DNA from: Micrococcales bacterium
Lineage (GTDB): Bacteria; Actinomycetota; Actinomycetes; Actinomycetales; Microbacteriaceae
Assembly: GCA_947483795.1 (NCBI GenBank)
Contig: CANKLZ010000007.1
Span: forward strand, 1 to 35,033
DNA length: 35,033 bases
Direction: 5' to 3'
The notes under the pieces were generated by a model. The model was not told where the DNA came from, did not search any database, and worked only from the letters and a program-made list of their open reading frames with translations. This document shows positions 28,018-35,033 of this stretch, piece by piece (position 1 is the stretch's first letter; every line of letters starts with the position of its first letter). The translations under genes were made by a program, and so were the position numbers.

Positions 28018-28763
28018 GGAGTATAGAAATCAGGTAGTGGGTAACTATCTGGGCTAGTGACTTTCACTATTTCATCAAGCACCCTTTTAGTTGCACTCTC
28101 CCCAACCCAGAGATGTTTAGCATCCAACACATTGATAAGTTCGATTGACTTTATAACTAGAAATCTGGTTGCAGCCTCGTCTGGCTTTAGATAGTCATCC
28201 AATTCTGGAATTAGTGCGATAAGACTTTTATCTGTCAGATTCCATCTTTCAAGCTCATCAACACTGGTTCGGTGCAATGGTGGTGAAAGCAGAATTGCAC
28301 CCAACACATCTAGATCAGGCCCATACTTGAGAGCTAGCTCAGTACCAAAGGACCAGCCAACGAGCCAAATGTTTGGAAGTTTCTCTGAATGTGCATAGGC
28401 GACTGCTGCTTCAACATCCAGTCTTTCTAAGACACCACCATCAAATACACCTTCACTAGTGCCATGTGGTGAAGTGGTGCCACGAGTGTTGAAGCGAAGA
28501 ATAGCCAGATCTGCTAAGGCAGGCAGTCGGTTAGCTGCTTTTCTGTAGATGTGTGAGTCCATAAATCCACCAGCTGTCGGTAGTGGATGCAGCATGACTA
28601 ATGTGGCAACCGGAGTTTTATCGAATGGTAATGCTAGTTCACCGATCAGAGTGAGATTGTCTGAAGTCTTTAATTCAAGCGGAATTCTTTTGGAAGGTAA
28701 CTCTATTGAGGAACGGATTTCTATTTGATTCAAAACAATCGACCTTGAAACTTTTTCCAACAC
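28014..28763 (-). CDS. Alpha/beta hydrolase
   Basis: A protein of up to 249 residues. The alpha/beta-hydrolase core shows VMLHPLPTAGG (oxyanion loop region, about 56-66), LRFNTRGTTSPHG, and the nucleophile elbow GWSFG (Ser near 140). A candidate acid is in the LINVLDAKHLWVG region, where the nearby histidine could complete the triad. Substrate is unknown. The GTG at 28763 overlaps the previous gene by 34 bases; a later start (for example TTG ten codons in) is possible, and I see no clear ribosome site. It is the last gene of a minus-strand run. Confidence 0.72.
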   Translation of the reverse strand: MLEKVSRSIVLNQIEIRSSIELPSKRIPLELKTSDNLTLIGELALPFDKTPVATLVMLHPLPTAGGFMDSHIYRKAANRLPALADLAILRFNTRGTTSPHGTSEGVFDGGVLERLDVEAAVAYAHSEKLPNIWLVGWSFGTELALKYGPDLDVLGAILLSPPLHRTSVDELERWNLTDKSLIALIPELDDYLKPDEAATRFLVIKSIELINVLDAKHLWVGESATKRVLDEIVKVTSPDSYPLPDFYTP

Positions 28764-29032
28764 TGGTCATGAAAGTGACGTCGTTTCTCAGGTCCATAGG
28801 CACTCTCCCAGGCCACAATGTGAGAAATTCCAGTGCCAAAGCTTAGTGAGCAGAAAGGGCAAATCCACTTCTTAGATTCTTCTGCATTGTTGCCAGAGGT
28901 TGTCTGCACATAAAACTCAACACCATTTTTGATAACAGTGGTTTTGATGCCATCTCTTAGTCGAATAATGTCCATAGGTTCATCGTCATCATTGTTTCTT
29001 TGGAACCCTTTAGGTTTGTTGTTTCTACCCAC
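28730..29032 (-). CDS. Small treble-clef zinc protein
   Basis: A 100-residue protein. A basic/acidic N-terminus (RNNDDDEP) precedes a metal-binding core of WICPFC ... SHIVAW ... RRHFHDQCW, that is CxxC plus His/Cys ligands in treble-clef order. I have no function to offer beyond probable zinc and nucleic acid or protein contacts. GTG start, four bases after the transglycosylase-like gene's stop. Confidence 0.68.
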   Translation of the reverse strand: MGRNNKPKGFQRNNDDDEPMDIIRLRDGIKTTVIKNGVEFYVQTTSGNNAEESKKWICPFCSLSFGTGISHIVAWESAYGPEKRRHFHDQCWKKFQGRLF

Positions 29033-29035
29033 GGT

Positions 29036-29701
29036 TTAGTACCAGTTGAACTTATTCGAATGAGCCATCGCTCCACAGGGAGCACCGTAACGACTCTTGA
29101 TGTAACTAACTCCCCAACGAACCTGAGTCTGCGGGTTAGTGGCCCAGTCAGCACCCATCTCTGCCATCTTGCGACCAGGCAGTGACTGAGGGATTCCATA
29201 TGCTCCAGAAGATTTGTTCATGGCGTTCCATTTCCAGTTGGATTCTCTCTCCCAAAGAGCCACTAGACAGGAATACTGATCTCTTCCCCAATTGTTTGAT
29301 TCCACTAAGCCGTAGGCAAACTCTTTGATTGTGCCAACCTCTGGTTCAGCTGCATTGGCTACATAAATAGCTGCTGCTTCATCGCCGGTGACAATAGCCC
29401 AGCCACCGCGTTCAAAACTAATCTTCTGTTGGGTAACCAAGCCATAGATTTGGTCAGCTTCACCTGTGTTTGAGTAGCTTGAGTTAAAGGCATATGCAGA
29501 ATTCAGTGCACCGCCGTAAGGGTCTATAACTGTGACCATGGCATAACTTGCAATGCAAGTGATAGCTAGAAGGTTGGCTGTTGCTAGCTTGACCTTGCGA
29601 CCTAATTGCAGGCTCTCTAGAGCAGGTGAGAGTCGTTTACCAAACATGCGCTGAGTAATGCGTTTTCCTAGAGTTGGTCTAACCAGCTCGTATCTACCCA
29701 T
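29036..29701 (-). CDS. Lytic transglycosylase-like secreted protein
   Basis: A 221-residue protein with an N-terminal basic region and a hydrophobic segment (about 40-62), either an uncleaved anchor or a signal. The C-terminal SLT-like domain has the catalytic glutamate in ALWERESNWKWN (about 146-157), the family SSGAYGIPQSLPG, and a C-terminal GVSYIKSRYGAPCGAMAH. It should cleave peptidoglycan between MurNAc and GlcNAc. The ATG has AAGGCGG upstream. A 67-base gap separates it from the nuclease gene; TAAACT or GATACT there could be a -10, so it may start its own transcript. Confidence 0.85.
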   Translation of the reverse strand: MGRYELVRPTLGKRITQRMFGKRLSPALESLQLGRKVKLATANLLAITCIASYAMVTVIDPYGGALNSAYAFNSSYSNTGEADQIYGLVTQQKISFERGGWAIVTGDEAAAIYVANAAEPEVGTIKEFAYGLVESNNWGRDQYSCLVALWERESNWKWNAMNKSSGAYGIPQSLPGRKMAEMGADWATNPQTQVRWGVSYIKSRYGAPCGAMAHSNKFNWY

Positions 29702-29768
29702 TTGTTCACCGCCTTAGTATCAACTACCAAGTTTACCCGAAGGTGGCCTTGAAGCCTAGAGGTAGTGT

Positions 29769-30443
29769 TTAGCCTTTAGGAATCAACTGATTGGGGCAAC
29801 TCTTGAGAACTCTAGCCATAGCGTCTCGTTCAGCTTTAGTCACCCAGAGCTTGTATTTATGTTTAACAGCAATCTGCCTTGACACATATGAACAGCGATA
29901 ACCCTTGTTTGCCGGTAGCCAGCTAGCTGCATCGCTGTCGCTTTTTTGCATGTTAGCCGGCCCGTCAACAGCCAAAAGGTTTAGAGGGTCGTTATAGAAG
30001 GCATAGCGTTTGGAATACGAGAGCTGTTGCGCCCCCTTTTGCCAGGCATCACTGACAGCCACAACGTGATCTATTTGCACCGCACTTGATGTTTTAACAC
30101 CTCTAACGAAATAGATCTTCCTAGCCGTGTATGGGTCATTCAAGATACCGGTGGCAACTGTGCATCTAGGTGAATCACGCCAGGTAATGGATTTGAGGTC
30201 TCTTCTAAGAATGAAGTTTCTAGCATCGCACTCACCGATGTCTCCCCAGCCATCACTAAACAGTTCTCTGTCGTAACCTGTTTTTGGAGCTCTGCCTTTG
30301 ATAGCTAACTTAGCTAGCACCGAGGTGGCTTTGGTTCCCGAAGCTGCGATAGCGGGTGTTGCCTGAGATTGAGGAAGAATAAGTCCAGTAAGTACAGCTA
30401 AAGCGACTGAACTAGCGACTAACTTTTTGAATGGCTTGTTCAC
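29769..30443 (-). CDS. Secreted HNH nuclease (DUF1524-like)
   Basis: A secreted nuclease of about 224 residues from the GTG at 30443; a longer form from 30497 would add 18 charged residues before the signal and overlap the previous gene more. The signal is VNKPFKKLVASSVALAVLT to about AIAASG. The core has GYDRELFSDGWGD, a DARNFILRRDL stretch, the HNH block VQIDHVVAVSDAW and NLLAVDGPANMQKSDSD. This matches the GmrSD-type/DUF1524 HNH class found in secreted actinobacterial nucleases. Likely roles are DNA scavenging or processing of external DNA; which is not shown. Confidence 0.82.
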   Translation of the reverse strand: MNKPFKKLVASSVALAVLTGLILPQSQATPAIAASGTKATSVLAKLAIKGRAPKTGYDRELFSDGWGDIGECDARNFILRRDLKSITWRDSPRCTVATGILNDPYTARKIYFVRGVKTSSAVQIDHVVAVSDAWQKGAQQLSYSKRYAFYNDPLNLLAVDGPANMQKSDSDAASWLPANKGYRCSYVSRQIAVKHKYKLWVTKAERDAMARVLKSCPNQLIPKG

Positions 30444-30978
30444 GTTGAATTGATTCAACGACTTTCTCGAGGAAAGCGTCAACTTGATATTCTGCATAAC
30501 CGCCTCTTTTGGACTTGAATGTTGCGATGCGAACTTCCTTCACATTCAATCCTGCCTTAGTTTCAATATTTTTCCCCAGTTGAGAACAAAATTTATCTAC
30601 TTGTTTGACACTATAGCCTCGGTTGGGCCAGGCTCTGCGAGTGAATCTTCTTCTTCTTGACCGACTACATCTAGTCAGAAGCATTTCTTTGAGTTGAGCC
30701 AAATCTTCGGAGTATTCAAAGTAACCACTCTTTAGAAGTTCTTGATCACATTCATGAGCTGCGAATACGTCCTCCAACTTCTCCAAAGCCGCATCAACTA
30801 CAGAGATTGAGTAGCCGTTTTTCTCGAGCTCAAAACGAACTGTTCTCACATCGATGGATGTAAGTAATGATTTTGATCTGTCGGTGTATTGCTCACGAGC
30901 AAGCTTGAGAAACTCATCAACTTGGCTAATCTTGTAGCCACGTTTTCGCTTGCCTGACCGGCTAAATTCGTAACTCAC
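30412..30978 (-). CDS. Small DivIVA-repeat protein
   Basis: A 188-residue basic protein of about four repeats of a short helix pair with the DivIVA-like signature GYxxxxVDxFL: RGYKISQVDEFLK, NGYSISVVDAALE, RGYSVKQVDKFCS and GGYAEYQVDAFLE. There is no long coiled coil and no membrane segment, so it is not a filament-former of the usual DivIVA type and might bind DivIVA-family partners (two are in this window). GTG start with a weak GAGAG. Its end overlaps the nuclease start. It heads the minus-strand run of extracellular and hydrolase genes. Confidence 0.72.
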   Translation of the reverse strand: MSYEFSRSGKRKRGYKISQVDEFLKLAREQYTDRSKSLLTSIDVRTVRFELEKNGYSISVVDAALEKLEDVFAAHECDQELLKSGYFEYSEDLAQLKEMLLTRCSRSRRRRFTRRAWPNRGYSVKQVDKFCSQLGKNIETKAGLNVKEVRIATFKSKRGGYAEYQVDAFLEKVVESIQREQAIQKVSR

Positions 30979-30999
30979 GTGTCTATTCTCTCAGTTCCT

Positions 31000-31872
31000 C
31001 TAGAGGAATCGAACACTTAGAGCCATCAACAGATATGAGCTAAGCGCTGCTGGAAGCATAGAGTCAAGGCGATCCATCATGCCACCGTGACCTGGAATAA
31101 GTGAAGACATATCCTTGACTCCAAGGTCACGCTTAATCAGTGACTCTGCAAAGTCTCCCAGAACTGCTGACATCAGAATCACTCCAGCATAAATAACTCC
31201 AAGCCACCAAGGTAACTGCAAGAGCCATACCGTCTGCAGAATTGAACTAGCCAGGCCAAATAGTGCTGAGATAAAGAAACCTTCCCAACTCTTTTTTGGG
31301 CTAACTTTAGGAAGCATCGGGTGCTTGCCCAATTTCCTACCAAACAGATAGGCACTGCTGTCAACAACAATGACTGTAGTAACAAAGGTAATAATCCAAT
31401 ATTTACCCTCAACAAAACCATCATGGGCAGGCTCTCTAAACAACAGCGCTGCAAAGCTCATAGTCAAAGGAAGATAAATCACCACAAAGGCTGAAGCAGA
31501 GAAATCTCTAAAAGCTTCGGCAAAGGTTCGCTTCAGTGTGCCACGTTTGATTAGAAGCTCAACGCTTCGCCAAAGAACTAGTGCGCCAACAATGGCTAGC
31601 ACACCCATCCACTGAGCTCGTTCTCCACCCCAGTAGGTAAGCGGGATAACAATTAGCGAGCCGATAGTCACAGGGATTCTTGGCACATGCCAATTCTTTT
31701 GTCTAAGTGCTGTTGAAAGCTCCCAGCAACCAATGGCAATAGCAGTTGCGATAAAGAAAATGAATAGCTCTTTGACAACCAGAACAGATGCTAGAAACGC
31801 AAAGGAAAGTAGCAGTCCAAAAATAATTGATTTGGAAAGTGATCTGCCGCCTTTGGCTTCTACGTTGCTCAA
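31000..31872 (-). CDS. cdsA: Phosphatidate cytidylyltransferase
   Basis: A 290-residue protein with eight or so TM helices, forming CDP-diacylglycerol from CTP and phosphatidate at the membrane. The signature is the C-terminal block KRDLGVKDMSSLIPGHGGMMDRLDSMLPA, preceded by SPKKSWEG. The TTG start directly follows the frr stop, with GAGG five bases upstream inside frr, so the two are coupled. The neighbourhood pyrH-frr-cdsA is conserved in actinobacteria. Confidence 0.95.
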   Translation of the reverse strand: MSNVEAKGGRSLSKSIIFGLLLSFAFLASVLVVKELFIFFIATAIAIGCWELSTALRQKNWHVPRIPVTIGSLIVIPLTYWGGERAQWMGVLAIVGALVLWRSVELLIKRGTLKRTFAEAFRDFSASAFVVIYLPLTMSFAALLFREPAHDGFVEGKYWIITFVTTVIVVDSSAYLFGRKLGKHPMLPKVSPKKSWEGFFISALFGLASSILQTVWLLQLPWWLGVIYAGVILMSAVLGDFAESLIKRDLGVKDMSSLIPGHGGMMDRLDSMLPAALSSYLLMALSVRFL

Positions 31873-32433
31873 CTAAACCTCGAGTAGTTCTACTTCTTTA
31901 CGCTTTAGAGCCTCGTCAATGTTGTCAACGTTGGTCTTAGTTAGCGCTTCAAGTTCTTTTTCAGCACGGGATAAATCGTCGTCACCGGCAAGGCCATCTT
32001 TCTTCAAAGCATCAAGATCATCTTTAGCCTTACGTCTGATGTTTCTAACCGCTACTCTGTGATCTTCAGCCTTGGTCTTGACAACCTTGACGTATTCCTT
32101 GCGACGCTCTTCAGTTAGGTCAGGCAGAGTTACACGAACAAGTGTTCCATCATTAGTTGGGTTCGCACCTAGGTTAGGCATATCTCTAATTGCCTTCTCA
32201 ATTGCCGCAAGAGCACCCTTGTCATAAGGAGTAACGACGATAGTTCTAGCCTCTGGGTTAGCAATAGAACCAAGAGCAGAAAGTGCAGTTGGTGTGCCAT
32301 AGTAATCGACCATTAGCTTTTGGAAGAGCGCAGGGTTTGCTCGACCAGTTCTAATAGTTGCAAAGTCTTCTTTAGCTGACTCGACGGCTTTACCCATCTT
32401 CTCGCCAGCGGTAGCTAAAATCTCGTTGATCAT
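31873..32433 (-). CDS. frr: Ribosome recycling factor
   Basis: A 186-residue factor that, with EF-G, splits the post-termination ribosome. It begins [19 protein letters not shown] and contains [11 protein letters not shown] and [13 protein letters not shown], then the tRNA-mimic helical ending with [11 protein letters not shown]. Length matches the family (~185). The ATG has AAGGAG six bases upstream, 30 bases after pyrH. Confidence 0.97.
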   Translation of the reverse strand: MINEILATAGEKMGKAVESAKEDFATIRTGRANPALFQKLMVDYYGTPTALSALGSIANPEARTIVVTPYDKGALAAIEKAIRDMPNLGANPTNDGTLVRVTLPDLTEERRKEYVKVVKTKAEDHRVAVRNIRRKAKDDLDALKKDGLAGDDDLSRAEKELEALTKTNVDNIDEALKRKEVELLEV

Positions 32434-32463
32434 GTTTCTCCTTATTTGTATTTCTTGAAAAGA

Positions 32464-33174
32464 CTACGCTCTTACGCGAGTTCCAATGTTTTTACCTAAC
32501 AGAGCCTTGGTGATGTTACCTTCTGGCTGCATACCAAAGACCACCATAGGCATGTTGTTATCCATGCAAAGGCTAAATGCTGTTGAGTCAACAACCTTTA
32601 GCTTCTTGATTAGAGCTTCCTGGTAGGTAAGTTCATCAATCTTCTTAGCCTTAGGGTCCTTCTTAGGATCTGCTGAGTAAACTCCATCAACACCGTTTTT
32701 GGCTACAAGAACTTCAGAGGCATGAATTTCTAGTGCTCTTTGAGCTGCCACAGTGTCAGTTGAGAAGTAAGGAAGACCAGCTCCTGCACCGAAAATAACT
32801 ACACGACCCTTTTCCATGTGTCTGATAGCGCGAAGAGGAATGTAAGGCTCGGTAACCTGAGCCATTGAGATAGCTGATTGAACTCTTGTGTCACAGCCCT
32901 CTTGCTCTAGAAAGTCCTGCAATGCAAGAGCATTCATGACTGTTCCCAACATACCCATGTAGTCAGCACGAGATCTGTCCATACCTCGTTGGCTTAGTTC
33001 AGCTCCTCTGAAGAAGTTACCACCACCAACAACAATTGCAATTTCAACCTTCTTAGCAGCATCAGCAATCTCTTTAGCAATAGCAGCGACAACATCTGGG
33101 TTCACCCCAAGACTGCCAGCCCCAAAGGCTTCTCCGGATAACTTCAACAAAACGCGACGTGGGGTTGATGGCAT
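32464..33174 (-). CDS. pyrH: UMP kinase
   Basis: A 236-residue hexameric bacterial UMP kinase, UMP to UDP. The N-terminal [14 protein letters not shown] is the phosphate-binding segment. [16 protein letters not shown] and [13 protein letters not shown] follow, with the uridine-binding and C-terminal [17 protein letters not shown] start at the ATG at 33174, with GAGAGGG six bases upstream; the in-frame TTG at 33189 overlaps that site. A hairpin (33228-33251) separates it from tsf, so pyrH probably has its own promoter in the gap. Confidence 0.95.
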   Translation of the reverse strand: MPSTPRRVLLKLSGEAFGAGSLGVNPDVVAAIAKEIADAAKKVEIAIVVGGGNFFRGAELSQRGMDRSRADYMGMLGTVMNALALQDFLEQEGCDTRVQSAISMAQVTEPYIPLRAIRHMEKGRVVIFGAGAGLPYFSTDTVAAQRALEIHASEVLVAKNGVDGVYSADPKKDPKAKKIDELTYQEALIKKLKVVDSTAFSLCMDNNMPMVVFGMQPEGNITKALLGKNIGTRVRA

Positions 33175-33227
33175 GTTAATCCCTCTCAAAGACTTATTTA
33201 CCTATAGTTTAGGCCAGCAAAGGAAAA

Positions 33228-33251
33228 GGCTCGGTCTTTAGAGACCGAGCC
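33228..33251 (-). terminator. Terminator between tsf and pyrH
   Basis: On the minus strand, GGCTCGGTCT pairs with AGACCGAGCC over ten bases with a four-base loop, followed by TTTTCC. It should end most rpsB-tsf transcripts before pyrH. Confidence 0.85.
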
Positions 33252-33273
33252 AATTCATTTTGAAGCTATTTAC

Positions 33274-34101
33274 TTATGCGCCTACGCGGTAACGTACGAA
33301 AGCAGAGACGGTTAGACCGTGCTGCTCTAACACCTTGGCAACGCTTAGTTTGTTGTCCTTTGCAAAGTCCTGCTCCAATAGACAGTTTTCCTTGAAGAAT
33401 CCTTTTACGCGTCCTTCAACGATCTTCTCGAGTGCAGCTTCTGGCTTGCCTTCGTTACGAGCAGTCTCTGTTGCAATGCGACGCTCGGTGTCCACGATGT
33501 CCTGAGGAACATCTTCCATGGTTAGGTATGTTGGGCTAAAAGCGGCAATGTGAACTGCAACATCGTGAGCTGTTTCAACATCTGCACCTTTGAACGCAAC
33601 TAGAACACCAACCTGTGGCGGTAGGTCCTTTGAGGTGCGGTGTAGGTACGCGTCGATGTTGTCATCTGCAACAACTGATAGACGTCGAAGTTCAACCTTC
33701 TCGCCCATGATTGCGGCTTCATCAGTGATTGAATCGCCAACGGTTCTGCCAGCTAGTGGAGCAGCTAGAGCTGCTTCAACAGTGTCAGCACCAGCTGCTG
33801 CGATAGCATCAGCAATTGTTTCACCAAGAGCTACGAATTTGTCTGCTTTAGCAACAAAGTCAGTCTCACAAGCTAACTCGATTAGGTATCCTTTGCCTGA
33901 AGCAACACGAGCAAGAACGATTCCGTTACTTGTGGTTCTTCCTTCACGCTTGGTAACACCCTTTAGGCCTTTTAGGCGAAGGAATTCCATCGCCTTATCG
34001 ATGTTGCCATCAGCCTCATCAAGGGCACCCTTGCAGTCCATCATTCCAGCGCCTGAGCGATCGCGCAGAGTCTTCACATCTGCTGCTGTGTAATTAGCCA
34101 T
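33274..34101 (-). CDS. tsf: Elongation factor Ts
   Basis: A 275-residue guanine-nucleotide exchange factor for EF-Tu. The N-terminal UBA-like part is YTAADVKTLRDRSGAGMMDC, followed by the core with LIELACETDFVAK (about 74-86) and HIAAFSPTYLTMEDVP, then the C-terminal FFKENCLLEQDF. It starts two bases after rpsB's stop, with AAGGAA inside the rpsB tail as its ribosome site, so coupled translation is likely. Confidence 0.97.
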   Translation of the reverse strand: MANYTAADVKTLRDRSGAGMMDCKGALDEADGNIDKAMEFLRLKGLKGVTKREGRTTSNGIVLARVASGKGYLIELACETDFVAKADKFVALGETIADAIAAAGADTVEAALAAPLAGRTVGDSITDEAAIMGEKVELRRLSVVADDNIDAYLHRTSKDLPPQVGVLVAFKGADVETAHDVAVHIAAFSPTYLTMEDVPQDIVDTERRIATETARNEGKPEAALEKIVEGRVKGFFKENCLLEQDFAKDNKLSVAKVLEQHGLTVSAFVRYRVGA

Positions 34102-34103
34102 GA

Positions 34104-35033
34104 TTATTCAGCTTCCTTTGTAGTTTCGGTAGTTTCAACAACTTCAGCAGGAGTCTCTACAACTTCTGCAACTGCTTCAGCTTCCTTAGTGGTTTCGGTA
34201 GTCTCGGTTGCTGCAGCAGGCTCTTCAATTACGATAGCTGAACCTACTGGAACTTCAAGAACTTCTTCTTTTGCAACGTACTCAGCAACAGGAGCAGCAT
34301 CAAGTAGGACCTGCTCCCAGTCAGCTAGAGGCTGTGCAGCTTCTGGCTTTGAGTGACGCTCTTTTAGACCTTCAGCAACTGCATCTGCGATAACACGAGT
34401 AAGCAGGTGAACTGAACGAATTGCATCGTCGTTACCTGGAATACCAATAGTTACATCATCAGGGTCACAGTTGGTGTCTAGGATTCCAATTACTGGAATA
34501 CCAAGCTTCTTCGCTTCGGTGATTGCTAGGTGCTCCTTGATTGTGTCAACAACCCAGATAGCTGATGGAACCTTAGTCAGTGTACGAACACCACCAAGAG
34601 TCTTTTCTAGCTTTACCTTTTCACGGCTAAGAATCAAAAGTTCTTTCTTTGTGTATCCGCTGGTCTTCTTGTCGGTGAAGTCCATGACTTCAAGTTCCTT
34701 TAGACGTGCAAGACGCTTAGAGACCGTCTGGAAGTTGGTCAATAGACCACCCAACCAGCGCTCATTGATGTAAGGCATGTTCACACGCTGTGCTTCAGTA
34801 GCAATAGCTTCCTGAGCTTGCTTCTTAGTTCCAACGAACATGATTGAACCGCCAGAGGCAACTAGATCCTTGGTGAATTCATATGCCTTGTCGATGTGTG
34901 TCAGAGACTTAGCTAAGTCAATGATGTAAATGCCAGAACGGTCAGTTAAGATAAATCTCTTCATCTTAGGGTTCCAGCGTCTGGTCTGATGACCAAAGTG
35001 AACACCGCTGTCTAGCAGCTGGCGAACGGTTAC
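34104..35033 (-). CDS. rpsB: 30S ribosomal protein S2 (5' end cut by window)
   Basis: At least 309 residues of S2 are in the window. The frame is open upstream of the ATG at 34964 for 23 codons to the window edge and reads [20 protein letters not shown], the real S2 N-terminus, so the start lies just past 35033. Family blocks include [24 protein letters not shown] and [14 protein letters not shown] long acidic tail (about the last 75 residues) with a repeated TTETTKEAE unit ends the protein; such tails occur in actinobacterial S2. Promoter and leader are outside the window. Confidence 0.95.
   Translation of the reverse strand, partial: VTVRQLLDSGVHFGHQTRRWNPKMKRFILTDRSGIYIIDLAKSLTHIDKAYEFTKDLVASGGSIMFVGTKKQAQEAIATEAQRVNMPYINERWLGGLLTNFQTVSKRLARLKELEVMDFTDKKTSGYTKKELLILSREKVKLEKTLGGVRTLTKVPSAIWVVDTIKEHLAITEAKKLGIPVIGILDTNCDPDDVTIGIPGNDDAIRSVHLLTRVIADAVAEGLKERHSKPEAAQPLADWEQVLLDAAPVAEYVAKEEVLEVPVGSAIVIEEPAAATETTETTKEAEAVAEVVETPAEVVETTETTKEAE

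Noticed and set aside
33590-34093. A 167-codon plus-strand open frame inside tsf.
   Set aside because: It is antisense to a conserved, well-recognised gene and its residues (Ala/Ser/Arg-rich) reflect the reverse complement of tsf codons.

Overview
The window looks like the chromosome of a low-GC, streamlined actinobacterium, most likely a planktonic Microbacteriaceae of the Rhodoluna/Aquiluna (Luna) type. That placement is inferred. It rests on the actinobacterial gene neighbourhoods (gatCAB, ligA, mnmA and cysteine desulfurase; rpsB-tsf-pyrH-frr-cdsA), several DivIVA-domain polar-growth proteins, short intergenic gaps, frequent GTG/TTG starts, and base composition well below that of typical high-GC actinobacteria.

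Layout. 1-1.72 kb: a GNAT-like protein, a phytol/dolichol-kinase-like membrane protein and, convergent to it, a CarS (CDP-archaeol synthase)-like membrane protein. 2.1-5.07 kb: pntAB, the proton-translocating transhydrogenase, in the two-subunit enterobacterial layout and preceded by a probable leaderless promoter. 5.08-8.25 kb: a ~3.1 kb insert between a broken 3' half of tRNA-Arg(UCU) and the intact tRNA-Arg gene. It carries a lipoprotein, a DUF4259-like/RraB-like fusion and a secreted repeat protein. 8.35-11.62 kb: an AcrB/SwrC-type RND exporter behind a promoter with a palindromic operator. 11.69-12.40 kb: oligoribonuclease and tRNA-His. 12.40-14.12 kb: a second insert, between two near-identical 43-bp copies of the sequence at the end of tRNA-His (its last bases plus the terminator). 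It carries a secreted CHAP protein and an unknown secreted protein.

14.13-17.44 kb: gatCAB on the minus strand. 17.57-18.66 kb: a DivIVA-family coiled-coil protein abutting ligA. 18.67-25.78 kb, minus strand: a tight run of ligA, mnmA, cysteine desulfurase, a CnoX/YbbN-like TPR protein and a large membrane protein with an internal lipobox. 25.85-28.02 kb: a second DivIVA-like coiled-coil protein and an AI-2E-family permease. 28.01-30.98 kb, minus strand: a small DivIVA-repeat protein, a secreted HNH nuclease, a lytic-transglycosylase-like protein, a treble-clef protein and an alpha/beta hydrolase. 31.0-35.03 kb, minus strand: cdsA, frr, pyrH, tsf and rpsB, the last cut at its 5' end by the window edge.

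Most of the window is housekeeping: charging tRNA-Gln/Asn by amidation, tRNA 2-thiolation fed by the desulfurase, DNA ligation, translation factors, phospholipid precursor synthesis and NADPH supply. The accessory material worth a second look is the pair of integrase-less inserts at tRNA 3' ends, both loaded with exported proteins, and the unusual isoprenoid-lipid-like CTP-transferase pair at the left edge.
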